DNA from: Putridiphycobacter roseus
Lineage (GTDB): Bacteria > Bacteroidota > Bacteroidia > Flavobacteriales_D > Crocinitomicaceae
Direction: 5' to 3'
Assembly (NCBI RefSeq): GCF_003234935.1
Contig: NZ_QKSB01000002.1
Span: forward strand, 310,001-374,000
Length of the DNA: 64,000 bases
The notes under the pieces: model-generated
Databases searched by the model: none
What the model was told of the DNA's origin: nothing
What the model saw: the letters and a program-made list of their open reading frames with translations, nothing else
Position numbers and translations under genes: made by a program
Shown here: positions 7,437-15,991 of the stretch, in pieces
Layout: every line of letters starts with the position of its first letter
How positions within the stretch are numbered: the stretch's first letter is position 1

Positions 7437-10400
7437 ATGAAACAGTCCTACTCCGCCTATATTTTATTAGTTTGTTTTTTGTTGCTAGGAACTAGCACAA
7501 TTCAAGCACAGACTCTTTCTCAAAAGGAAATTACACAATTGGTTAAAAAAGGTAGAAAAGCCACAAGAGACTTGGAATACTGGAAAGCCAAAACCTATTA
7601 CGACAAGGCTACAACTGGTGGATCAAGAGATCCTCAGCATTGGTTTGAAGCTGGTGCAGTGTACTTTGACTCCAAAGTAGAACGAGAAAAATCCTTGTCT
7701 TTCTTTCAAGAAGCGATTAATCTTTCATTTACGGATACTATTCCTGAATTGTTAAATTACATGGGAGATGCTTATCATTTTGTGGGGGAATTTGAAAAGG
7801 CAATTTCCTATTACAACTTGTTTAGAAAAGACATCAATCCAGATGCTTCTAGCACAAAAGAGTTGCAAAAAGAATTAATCCGAAAAATTGAAATATGTAA
7901 TAATGGAATTGATTTAAGTAAACAAAGACCCTTAAGATATGTTGAAGTGGCTAACATGGGAGACAATATCAATACGAATGCAGCAGACTACTCTTCGGTA
8001 TTAACGAAAGAAGAAGATGTGCTTTTATTTTGTTCCAGAAGACCATTAGCTAGTAAAAAGAGTATAGATGGGGAATATTATGAAGACATCTATTATTCTA
8101 CTAAAACATCCGACACATGGACTAACGCAAAAGTAATTGATAAAAGTTCAGGATACATTAACAAAGAAATAAATGGCGGTAAAAGTCATGAAGCACCTAT
8201 TTCAATGTCACCAGATGGAAACACACTTTACATATATAAAGAAAATAGCATTTGGAAAAGTGAAAAAAATGGTGCTGGATCTTGGGGTATTCCAATTAAA
8301 ATGAATAGAAATGTAAATATTGGTAAATCGAACCATAGCATTTTTATTACGCCAGACAATAAGGAAATGTTTATAGTTGCAGTTGATGCTGAGGGAAGTT
8401 TAGGTGGAAGAGATATTTATATTTCGACTGCAAATGAAGATGGGTCGTGGGGAACACCTGTCAATGCTGGACCAAAAATCAATACAGAGTATAACGAAGA
8501 TGCTCCTTTTCTTTCTTCTGACGGAAAATCATTTTATTTTGCATCTACCGGGCACAACACTATGGGAGGCTACGATATATTTAAAATAGAAAGAGATGAA
8601 GATGGTAACTGGGGAGATCCAATAAATGTTGGTGCACCGATTAACTCTAGTGCAAATGATATTTTTTATGTTGAAAATGCAGAAGGATCTATTGCATACT
8701 TTTCCTCATTAAGACCAGGTTCTTATGGTTATATGGATCTTTATACCGCAAATTTTGAATGTGAAAATATTCCTACAACAAATATCAAAGGATATTCTAT
8801 TTATGCAGAAACACATGCTCCAGTAAGTGGGGTAATTAAAATAACGAACAAAGAAAGTGGCGAAGAAATGGGGACATTTTTAATTGATCCAAAAACTGGT
8901 AAATACAATATGGTATTACCCCCTGCTCAAACTTATATATTAGAGTTAGTCACCGCACAACAAGGCATAGAATTAACAAGAGCGCATACCGAAGAATTTC
9001 ATGTCCCAGCACAATGTGAAACCTACAACTTATTCCAACAAATTTCTATTTCTAATGTGAAAAATGAAAGAGGAGATATATTGGCGCAAACTGCAAAGTT
9101 TCAAAATGCCATGTTTGACATTGAAACTGAAGTAAAAGCAAAATATGACTTGGATGAAATTGTTCCTAACAATACTAGTTTTGTTAACAGCAATGCAGGA
9201 ATAAAAGGAACATTGGCACATAATAGTACTTTAAATGCAGGCAATATTGAAGTAACGTTAATGAACCTAGACAATGAAATCATTCGTGTGACTAAAACAG
9301 ATATGTATGGCAATTTTGCTTTTGAAAAAATCAATCCAAAAGATGATTATATCGTTTTAATTAATGAAGAAGATGCAATAAGAAGTTATAAAAGATCAGC
9401 AGTAGGCAGTAATGACACTGAAGAAAAAGTTGAAATTCAAGGCTTTGTTCATAGCTATGGTGAAAATACGGAGAAAGCGAAAGATAGAACAAGTATTTAT
9501 ATTGCGGATAATCAAAATGAGATAAAAAGTAACGCCATGTCTAATGAAAAAGGCTACTTTGAATTGACTAATACCCCAAAAAATGCTTCTGAAGTTGCTT
9601 CTATTAATGAGAATACAACGATTTCGTATAATATGGACATTCCTACAGAAGAAGTATTATTCTCTGCTTATTTAGTGAATATTGATCCAAACAACAACCA
9701 AATAGTCTACTCTGAATATATTGACATGGTAGATTTAAAAGAAGTGATTGAAAATACAGATATTGCCGACAACACAACGACAACGCCATTGGTAGAAGAT
9801 CCGATTGTAGAAAACGATCCTGTAGTGAAAGACCCTGTGGTAGTAGAAGATCCGATTGTAGTAAACGATCCTGTGGTGAAAGACCCTGTAGTAGTAGAAG
9901 ATCCAATTGTAGTAAACGATCCTGTGGTGAAAGATCCTGTAGTAGTAGAAGATCCGATTGTAGTAAACGATCCTGTAGTGAAAGATCCAATTGTAGTAAA
10001 CGATCCTGTAGTGAAAGATCCTGTAGTAGTAGAAGATCCAATTGTAGTAAACGATCCAGTGGTGAAAGACCCTATAGTAGTAGAAGATCCAATTGTAGTA
10101 AACGATCCTGTGGTGAAAGACCCTGTAGTAGTAGTAGAAGATCCAATTGTAGTAAACGATCCAGTAGTACAAAATAACCAAGGTGAACCTTCTCAAGATG
10201 GAGAATTCTCTAACCTTTATTTTGATTTCGATAAATATTTTTTGAGAGATAAAAGTAAAAACGTTTTAGAAAACATTTACGAATACTTAAGAGATCATCC
10301 AAACTCAACATTAAGATTAGATGGATATACAGATTGGATTGGGACTGAAGAATACAATACCACCTTATCTCAAGTAAGAACATTGGTAGCGTACAAATAT

Positions 10401-10580
10401 TTAATAGAAAAGGGAATTGCACCAAATCGATTAGACAATGCTTGGTTTGGAGAATCGAATCCAGCAGTATCTAATACAAACCCTGACGGTAGCGATAGTC
10501 CTAAAAACAGACAATTAAACAGAAGAGTAGAAATTAAGCTAGATATTCCTGAAATGTCAGCATTATACATACAACTTTAA
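7437..10580 (+). CDS. PorE-like TPR / beta-propeller / OmpA-family protein
   Basis: The 1047-residue exported protein starts with a signal peptide ending STIQAQ and has no lipobox cysteine. In order: TPR-like helices (about 30-150), PD40-type propeller repeats (about 170-430, with SPDGNTLY and SSDGKSFYFAS), carboxypeptidase-regulatory-like beta domains (about 440-700), an acidic Pro/Val repeat linker (about 788-911), and a C-terminal OmpA peptidoglycan-binding domain (LYFDFDKYFL, then RQLNRRVEIKLD). This order matches PorE, a T9SS component that links the machinery to peptidoglycan, but many Bacteroidota carry paralogues with the same layout, so the name porE is not assigned. The stop TAA overlaps the ATG of the next gene by one base. 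Confidence 0.8.
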   Translation: MKQSYSAYILLVCFLLLGTSTIQAQTLSQKEITQLVKKGRKATRDLEYWKAKTYYDKATTGGSRDPQHWFEAGAVYFDSKVEREKSLSFFQEAINLSFTDTIPELLNYMGDAYHFVGEFEKAISYYNLFRKDINPDASSTKELQKELIRKIEICNNGIDLSKQRPLRYVEVANMGDNINTNAADYSSVLTKEEDVLLFCSRRPLASKKSIDGEYYEDIYYSTKTSDTWTNAKVIDKSSGYINKEINGGKSHEAPISMSPDGNTLYIYKENSIWKSEKNGAGSWGIPIKMNRNVNIGKSNHSIFITPDNKEMFIVAVDAEGSLGGRDIYISTANEDGSWGTPVNAGPKINTEYNEDAPFLSSDGKSFYFASTGHNTMGGYDIFKIERDEDGNWGDPINVGAPINSSANDIFYVENAEGSIAYFSSLRPGSYGYMDLYTANFECENIPTTNIKGYSIYAETHAPVSGVIKITNKESGEEMGTFLIDPKTGKYNMVLPPAQTYILELVTAQQGIELTRAHTEEFHVPAQCETYNLFQQISISNVKNERGDILAQTAKFQNAMFDIETEVKAKYDLDEIVPNNTSFVNSNAGIKGTLAHNSTLNAGNIEVTLMNLDNEIIRVTKTDMYGNFAFEKINPKDDYIVLINEEDAIRSYKRSAVGSNDTEEKVEIQGFVHSYGENTEKAKDRTSIYIADNQNEIKSNAMSNEKGYFELTNTPKNASEVASINENTTISYNMDIPTEEVLFSAYLVNIDPNNNQIVYSEYIDMVDLKEVIENTDIADNTTTTPLVEDPIVENDPVVKDPVVVEDPIVVNDPVVKDPVVVEDPIVVNDPVVKDPVVVEDPIVVNDPVVKDPIVVNDPVVKDPVVVEDPIVVNDPVVKDPIVVEDPIVVNDPVVKDPVVVVEDPIVVNDPVVQNNQGEPSQDGEFSNLYFDFDKYFLRDKSKNVLENIYEYLRDHPNSTLRLDGYTDWIGTEEYNTTLSQVRTLVAYKYLIEKGIAPNRLDNAWFGESNPAVSNTNPDGSDSPKNRQLNRRVEIKLDIPEMSALYIQL
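9798..10168 (+). repeat. In-frame 51-bp tandem repeat array (17-residue units)
   Basis: About seven copies of a 17-residue unit, DPIVVNDPVVKDPVVVE, with one unit shortened to 11 residues and one carrying an extra Val from an added GTA triplet. It forms a stiff, acidic, Pro-rich linker before the OmpA domain. All length changes are multiples of three, so the frame is kept. Confidence 0.9.
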
Positions 10581-11416
10581 TGGATTTAAATTTAACCAAA
10601 CCAATTGTATTCTTTGATCTAGAAGCGACAGGACTTAACGTAACACAAGATCGAATTGTTGAAATAGGTATTATTAAGATAAATATAGATGGCAGTGAAG
10701 AAAAACTGACACAACTAATTAATCCAGAAAAAACGATACCACAAGAAGTTATTGAGATCCATGGCATCACCAATGAAAAAATTGCTGATGAACCTACTTT
10801 CAAAACTTTTGCCCCAACACTTATGGCATTTATTGGAGATGCTGATTTAGCAGGATACAATTCCAATAAATTTGACATTCCAATGTTAATGGAAGAATTT
10901 TTAAGAGCTGGATGCGACTTTTCTATGGAAAATAGAAATTGCATAGATGTTCAAAATATTTTCCACAAGATGGAAAAAAGAACATTAGAAGCTGCGTATC
11001 AATTCTACTGTGACCAAGAATTAAAAAATGCACACAGTGCAGAAGCAGATACAATTGCGACTTATGAAATTTTAAAAGCGCAACTTTCTAGATATGAGAA
11101 TTTAGAAAATGACATGGATTTCTTGGCTACATTTAGTCAAAATTCTAAAAACAAAGTCATAGATTTTAGCGGTAGATTAGCATTAAATGCAGCTGGTGAA
11201 GCGATATACAATTTTGGGAAAAACAAGAATAAAACGGTAAAAGAAGTTTACCAAAAAGAGCCCGGATACCATGGATGGTTGCTAAATAATGACTTTCCAC
11301 ACTATACTAAAAAGGTACTTTCTGAAATTATTCAAAAAATAAAAGCTGAAAAAGCACCTAAAAAAAGTATTGAAGACAAGTTAGATGCTTTAAAAAGTAA
11401 ATTTTCTGGTCAATAA
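10580..11416 (+). CDS. DnaQ-like 3'-5' exonuclease
   Basis: DEDDh exonuclease motifs are all present: FFDLEATGLN (Exo I, the D and E), YNSNKFDIPMLMEE (Exo II) and AHSAEADTIAT (Exo III, H...D). These coordinate two metal ions for nucleotide removal from a DNA or RNA 3' end. The C-terminal part (FGKNKNKTVKEVY, GYHGWLLNNDFP) resembles the small domain found at the end of exodeoxyribonuclease X-type proteins. It starts inside the stop of the OmpA-family gene (TAATG), suggesting coupled translation. It could be a polymerase III epsilon-like proofreader or an independent repair exonuclease; the tail favours the latter. Confidence 0.82.
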   Translation: MDLNLTKPIVFFDLEATGLNVTQDRIVEIGIIKINIDGSEEKLTQLINPEKTIPQEVIEIHGITNEKIADEPTFKTFAPTLMAFIGDADLAGYNSNKFDIPMLMEEFLRAGCDFSMENRNCIDVQNIFHKMEKRTLEAAYQFYCDQELKNAHSAEADTIATYEILKAQLSRYENLENDMDFLATFSQNSKNKVIDFSGRLALNAAGEAIYNFGKNKNKTVKEVYQKEPGYHGWLLNNDFPHYTKKVLSEIIQKIKAEKAPKKSIEDKLDALKSKFSGQ

Positions 11417-11467
11417 GATTATTTATCTTCTCCTTATTTCATAAATTTACGTGATAAAAATTGCATT

Positions 11468-12076
11468 ATGAAAATTATCTGTATCGGAAGAAATTATGGT
11501 AAACATGCCATAGAAATGGGCGCATCACTGCCTACTGAACCTATTTTTTTTATGAAACCAGATGCAGCAATTAATCGTCATAACTTTATGTATTACCCTA
11601 GCTTTACCAAGGATTTACATCACGAAGTAGAAATAGTAGTAAAAATAAATAAAGTAGGAAAACACATCAGTCCCGAATTTGCACATACGTATTACGAAGA
11701 AATAGGTTTGGGATTAGATTTTACGGCAAGAGATATCCAAAAAAACTGTAAGGAAAAAGGCTTACCATGGGAAATTGCGAAAGCTTTTGACAACAGTGCT
11801 TTGATTTCGAAAAAGTTTATATCGAAATCCCAACTAGACCTCAATAATATAGACTTTAGTTTAAATATTAACGAGCAAGTGGTTCAATCTGGTAACACCA
11901 ATGACATGCTTTTTAATATAGATGCTTTAATTGCATACATTTCACAATTTACGACCTTAAAAATGGGGGATTTAATATTTACTGGAACTCCTGAAGGAGT
12001 TGGACCAGTAAAAATAAATGACAAATTAAAAGGCTATATAGGAGATCAAGAAATGTTCTCTTTAAACATAAAATAA
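11468..12076 (+). CDS. Fumarylacetoacetate hydrolase family protein
   Basis: The 202-residue protein has the FAH fold signatures: IGRNYGKHA at the start, the metal-binding HHEVEIVV, GLDFTARDIQ, and LIFTGTPEGVGP. Members hydrolyse or decarboxylate diketo acids such as acylpyruvates and oxaloacetate using a divalent metal. The short length fits the YcgM/FAHD1-like group. It is followed directly by the glycosyltransferase with no spacer, so the two are likely one transcript, but a metabolic link is not obvious. Confidence 0.82.
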   Translation: MKIICIGRNYGKHAIEMGASLPTEPIFFMKPDAAINRHNFMYYPSFTKDLHHEVEIVVKINKVGKHISPEFAHTYYEEIGLGLDFTARDIQKNCKEKGLPWEIAKAFDNSALISKKFISKSQLDLNNIDFSLNINEQVVQSGNTNDMLFNIDALIAYISQFTTLKMGDLIFTGTPEGVGPVKINDKLKGYIGDQEMFSLNIK

Positions 12077-13213
12077 TTGAAAAGTAAAAAGCATGTATTG
12101 ATTTTACCCAAATGGTATCCAAATGAAACGGATATACAGTTAGGGATTTTTATTCAAAATCAAGCTATTTTATTGTCTGAGCAATTCCAAGTTTCCGTTA
12201 TTTATGTTCGCGGAAAAAAACAAAAGGAAAAGTTTGCGGTCAGTTCGAATTTCCAAAATGGTGTTCAAGAAATTTCAGTCACTTATCAACAAGGTAATTT
12301 TTTAAGCAAACCGTTTAATTTACTCCGCTATCACAAAGCACAAAAACTGGGTTTAGCAGCATTAAAAACTCCAGTTTCACTTTGCCATGTTCACGTACCA
12401 ATTAGACCTTTATTTTTAGCTAATTATTTAAATAAACACCAACAAATTCCTTTCTGTGTTACAGAACATTGGTCGGGGCATTTAAATGGTGCATACACAA
12501 AAAAATCTTTCATTTACAAATGGTTTTACCGACATGCTTTAAAAAAGGCTGCGGTCTTAACCACGGTCAGTGCAAAACTTCAAACTTCGTTTTTAAACAA
12601 TACGGGGTATCCAAGTAAAGTAATACCGAATTACATACAATCATTCCCATTAAAACACCCAATAAAGAAAGAAGGAATAAACCTCATTAGCGTCAGTGAC
12701 TTAAATAATAGTACTAAAAACGTGACCGGTTTATTAAATGCCTTTTCTATGGCGCTACAGCAAAATGAAAATTTAATTTTGACAATTATTGGGGATGGTC
12801 CAGATAGGTTAATGGTAGAAGAAAAAATAATAGCGCTCCACTTAAAGAATAATGTGAGATTATTGGGTAGGTTTGAACACTCCGCTGTATTAGAAGCATT
12901 GCCAAGTTATCAATTTTACATTTGTAACTCCAACGTAGAGACTTTTGGAATGACCGTTGCAGAAGCAGTTTTAGCTGGTCTTCCTGTTATTTGCACTAAA
13001 TGCGGTGGACCAGAAGCATTTTTGAATAAAGAAAACGCTATTTTGGTAGATACTAATGATACCACAATGTTAGCTAAATCCATACTCACTATGAGTAGAC
13101 AATATCAAAACTACAACCACGAGAAAAATCAAAAGGATATACTGGAAAAATATGGTAAAAAAGCCATTACAAATAAATGGACTGCACTTTACCAATCTAT
13201 CTTACCCGAATAG
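12077..13213 (+). CDS. GT4-type glycosyltransferase
   Basis: The 378-residue protein has the two-lobed GT-B pattern of family GT4: an N-terminal lobe with VLILPKWYPNETDIQLGIF and a C-terminal nucleotide-sugar lobe with LTIIGDGPDR and the E-X7-E block ETFGMTVAEAVLAGLPVI, then CGGPE. It moves a sugar from an activated donor to a glycan or lipid acceptor in the cytoplasm. The start is a TTG immediately after the previous stop; the first ATG would remove conserved sequence. The last 17 bases overlap the convergent M23 peptidase gene. Substrate cannot be told from sequence. Confidence 0.8.
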   Translation: MKSKKHVLILPKWYPNETDIQLGIFIQNQAILLSEQFQVSVIYVRGKKQKEKFAVSSNFQNGVQEISVTYQQGNFLSKPFNLLRYHKAQKLGLAALKTPVSLCHVHVPIRPLFLANYLNKHQQIPFCVTEHWSGHLNGAYTKKSFIYKWFYRHALKKAAVLTTVSAKLQTSFLNNTGYPSKVIPNYIQSFPLKHPIKKEGINLISVSDLNNSTKNVTGLLNAFSMALQQNENLILTIIGDGPDRLMVEEKIIALHLKNNVRLLGRFEHSAVLEALPSYQFYICNSNVETFGMTVAEAVLAGLPVICTKCGGPEAFLNKENAILVDTNDTTMLAKSILTMSRQYQNYNHEKNQKDILEKYGKKAITNKWTALYQSILPE

Positions 13214-14105
13214 TTTTACCTATCCTTAAGGTATCTGTAACACGCATTTTATTAAGTTTACACAACCTTGCAACGGACGTTTTATTTCTTCTAGCAATAG
13301 CAGATAAGGTATCTCCACTTCGAATACGGTGATATTTTTGATTACCAGGTACGCCACCAGTAGATTCTCCAGCAATACTTACTTTACTGTGCTCAAAAAC
13401 GCCATGATGCACTAATAAGTTAGGGTCTTTAATGATTTTTTTTTCAAAATCAAATATGATTTCAGGATCAATAGGTTGGTCATAAAACCTTACTTCAAAA
13501 TGTAAATGAGAACCCGTGGATCGGCCTGTATTACCACCTAATCCAATTGGATCACCAGCTTTAATAATGGCATTTGGTGCCACAAACCTTTTAGATAGGT
13601 GTGCATAATAAGTTTCTAAACCATTGTAATGTCTTGCAATAATTAAGTTACCGAAACCTTGTTTGTGGTAATTAGCATAACGAATAATCCCGTCAAAAGC
13701 AGCATAAACTGTATCTCCGGTCACCAAATCTAAATCTGTACCATTGTGATTCCTTCCATGTCGAATACCAAAATGCGAAGTAATTACACCATGTACAGGT
13801 ATTTGAAAGTTATGATGCATAGTATCCAGCACACACAACCACAAAGTATCTTTTAACAACTGATTTGAATTTTGATTATTTGTAATTGTCACATGATTAT
13901 TCCAATAAGATTTGAAAGCAAAACTACTGTCTGCTGCAATCATATCCTGAAGATGTGGGTTGAGCATCACATCATACTGATGCTCTGTGTCATACTTAAT
14001 AATCCTATCTTCCGATAAGTAAATGGTGTCCTTCGCATCAAAAAATACTTGCGTAAAAGCGCTAAGTGGTAAGAAACCCAGAAACAATAAAATAATTAAT
14101 CTCAT
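13197..14105 (-). CDS. M23 metallopeptidase with C-terminal LysM domain
   Basis: A signal peptide (MRLIILLFLGFLPLSAFTQ) precedes a LytM/M23 domain with HFGIRHGRNHNGTDLD and the HLHFEV zinc motif in GRSTGSHLHFEV. The C-terminus is a LysM peptidoglycan-binding domain (HRIRSGDTLSAIARRN). The product should cleave peptide crosslinks of peptidoglycan in the periplasm. Both zinc-ligand motifs are intact, unlike EnvC-type activators, so it is likely an active endopeptidase. It overlaps the preceding glycosyltransferase 3' end by 17 bases and is divergent from trmD. Confidence 0.87.
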   Translation of the reverse strand: MRLIILLFLGFLPLSAFTQVFFDAKDTIYLSEDRIIKYDTEHQYDVMLNPHLQDMIAADSSFAFKSYWNNHVTITNNQNSNQLLKDTLWLCVLDTMHHNFQIPVHGVITSHFGIRHGRNHNGTDLDLVTGDTVYAAFDGIIRYANYHKQGFGNLIIARHYNGLETYYAHLSKRFVAPNAIIKAGDPIGLGGNTGRSTGSHLHFEVRFYDQPIDPEIIFDFEKKIIKDPNLLVHHGVFEHSKVSIAGESTGGVPGNQKYHRIRSGDTLSAIARRNKTSVARLCKLNKMRVTDTLRIGKTIRVR

Positions 14106-14121
14106 ATAAAATAATAAGGAG

Positions 14122-14129
14122 CAAAAGTA
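14122..14129 (-). promoter_or_regulatory. -7 promoter element TACTTTTG for the M23 peptidase
   Basis: An exact TANNTTTG on the minus strand, 16 bases before the ATG at 14105. Confidence 0.45.
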
Positions 14130-14262
14130 AGTAAATATTTTTTAATCCATTTATAAAAAGCAGCTACTGCTATAAATGTTATCCACAAGCTTAGGGCAAG
14201 GTTGGGATACAAAACTTTAATACAAAATTGAATTTAAGTTACATTTATTTAGCATTGGAACG

Positions 14263-14270
14263 TATCTTTG
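14263..14270 (+). promoter_or_regulatory. -7 promoter element TATCTTTG for trmD
   Basis: An exact TANNTTTG 16 bases upstream of the trmD ATG at 14287, in the 181-base divergent gap shared with the M23 peptidase gene. Confidence 0.5.
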
Positions 14271-14286
14271 CGTTAAGATTAGGAAT

Positions 14287-14964
14287 ATGCGTATAGACAT
14301 TTTAACCGTACTACCAGAATTATTTGAAGGTCCATTTAACCACTCTATCTTAAAGCGCGCGCAAGAAAAGAAAAAAGTGGAAATACACATTCATAACATT
14401 AGAGACTATTCTACACACCGTCAAAAAAGTGTGGATGATTATCAATATGGTGGTGGCGCAGGTATGGTAATGACCATTCAACCTATTGCAGACTGTATAG
14501 ATTCTTTAAAAGCGGAAAGAACATATGACGAGATTATATATTTAACACCAGACGGGGAATTATTTGAACAACAAACAGCCAACCAACTTTCCTTGCAGCA
14601 AAATATCATGATGTTATGCGGCCATTATAAAGGGGTTGATCAAAGAATCCGAGACTTATATATCACTAAGGAAATTTCGATTGGAAGCTATGTCTTATCT
14701 GGTGGAGAGTTGGGTGCAGCAATACTAACAGATGCTATCGTTCGATTAATCCCAGGGGTAATTGGAGATGAAACCTCTGCATTAACGGATTCTTTTCAGG
14801 ATAATTTATTAGCGCCGCCAGTATATACCCGACCCCAAAACTATAAGGGACATGAAGTTCCCGAAATACTGTTGAGTGGAGATGATAAAAAGATTGAAAA
14901 TTGGCGAATGGATGAAGCAATCGCAAGAACTAAATCACGTCGACCAGATATTATACGCGATTAA
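14287..14964 (+). CDS. trmD: tRNA (guanine37-N1)-methyltransferase
   Basis: The 225-residue protein has the TrmD knotted-fold motifs: [17 protein letters not shown] at the start, [11 protein letters not shown], the knot region [12 protein letters not shown] and [14 protein letters not shown] for S-adenosylmethionine binding. It methylates G37 next to the anticodon, preventing +1 frameshifts. In many bacteria trmD sits between rimM and rplS; here it stands alone with its own promoter. Its last 14 bases overlap the convergent phosphoesterase gene. Confidence 0.95.
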   Translation: MRIDILTVLPELFEGPFNHSILKRAQEKKKVEIHIHNIRDYSTHRQKSVDDYQYGGGAGMVMTIQPIADCIDSLKAERTYDEIIYLTPDGELFEQQTANQLSLQQNIMMLCGHYKGVDQRIRDLYITKEISIGSYVLSGGELGAAILTDAIVRLIPGVIGDETSALTDSFQDNLLAPPVYTRPQNYKGHEVPEILLSGDDKKIENWRMDEAIARTKSRRPDIIRD

Positions 14965-15991
14965 CTTTTCTTCGCTTCCAAAATTTAAAGAGGAAAAAGA
15001 AGACAAGTGAAATCGTTATGCCGTACCAAAATGCTCTGCTAAAAACGACTCCTTTTATATATAAAGGTATCAATCTATAGTTAAAAGATTCTTCGACCTT
15101 ACCTTCACTCCAAAATTTCAAATCATAGCTTTCTAAATCATTTAATTTTTGTCCTGTCAGACTTTTTAAAATAAAAGTAGGTTCACTTTGTTGGTTGATG
15201 TTAACACGTAAAATAGCATCTCTCTTATACCCTCTAATTGCCGTTCCAATGTATTTGATGTTTTTTGTTTTGTCTTCGTGGTAAAAAAAAGAAGCTGGTG
15301 CTTCTCCAATAGAACCCGAAAACCAATAAATAGGAATTTGTGCGCTTATTTCACTTAGAATGGGATAAACTACTTCACTAAAATTATTGCCAAACATAGA
15401 CTGTGTATTGAATTTAAAAAGAAGGTCTAATTCTGGATAATTCTTAGCCCACACTGTCCGGTGCGAATAAATAAACAAGGCTTTTATTCCCCCTGCTTTG
15501 CTGTCTGTTTTAACTTTTTCTAAAAGGGCCAACTGTTCACCTTTTATACTGCCATCATTCAATTCTGTATCTAAAAACAAATGAATCTCATTATTTTTTC
15601 TAAATGAGAAATAAGTTGCACCAAAGTTTTCTTGGTATATATTTCCAGTCAAATCATGGTTTCCCACCGTATTAAAAAGAGGTATATTTAATTGTTCAAA
15701 AAAAGAAGATTTATAAAATGGTATATCATTAGAAACATCTAAAAATAAATCCCCTAGGCAGACCAAATATTTGGCCCCACTTTCATTTATCCACTTGGTA
15801 TTACCCAAAATACTATTGATGGGATAACCAGTCTTGTTGGTTCCAGAACCATGAAAATGGCCACTAACAATAAAATCATATTCCTTTTCTGGAGCTAAAG
15901 ACAAATAGGTTTGATTAAATGTAGAAACAATTGAATCTGCAAATAAGGCATTGGTACCAAACGATAGGCAAAGTACAATTAAGTATTTCAT
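14951..15991 (-). CDS. Exported, membrane-anchored calcineurin-like phosphoesterase
   Basis: The protein has a signal peptide (to about residue 18), metallophosphoesterase motifs GDLF (about 80-83), GNHD (110-113) and YSHRTVW (His about 177), and one C-terminal membrane segment followed by KFWKRRK. It should face the periplasm, tethered at its C-terminus. The first motif is unusual: where D-X-H is expected the sequence reads [10 protein letters not shown]. It is the last gene of the rfbA-CotH cluster, overlapping the preceding CotH gene by four bases (ATGA). A phosphatase opposing or completing the kinase reaction upstream is inferred from position only. Confidence 0.72.
   Translation of the reverse strand: MKYLIVLCLSFGTNALFADSIVSTFNQTYLSLAPEKEYDFIVSGHFHGSGTNKTGYPINSILGNTKWINESGAKYLVCLGDLFLDVSNDIPFYKSSFFEQLNIPLFNTVGNHDLTGNIYQENFGATYFSFRKNNEIHLFLDTELNDGSIKGEQLALLEKVKTDSKAGGIKALFIYSHRTVWAKNYPELDLLFKFNTQSMFGNNFSEVVYPILSEISAQIPIYWFSGSIGEAPASFFYHEDKTKNIKYIGTAIRGYKRDAILRVNINQQSEPTFILKSLTGQKLNDLESYDLKFWSEGKVEESFNYRLIPLYIKGVVFSRAFWYGITISLVFFFLFKFWKRRKVNRV

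Noticed and set aside
9798..10168. Possible CRISPR array
   Set aside because: Units are in frame within a coding sequence, have no unique spacers and code for a regular linker peptide; no cas gene is present.
9643..10196. Two long minus-strand open frames over the repeat array
   Set aside because: They mirror the coding repeats of the OmpA-family gene and consist of periodic Tyr/Ile/His or Leu/Gln strings; they are shadows with no own start or promoter.
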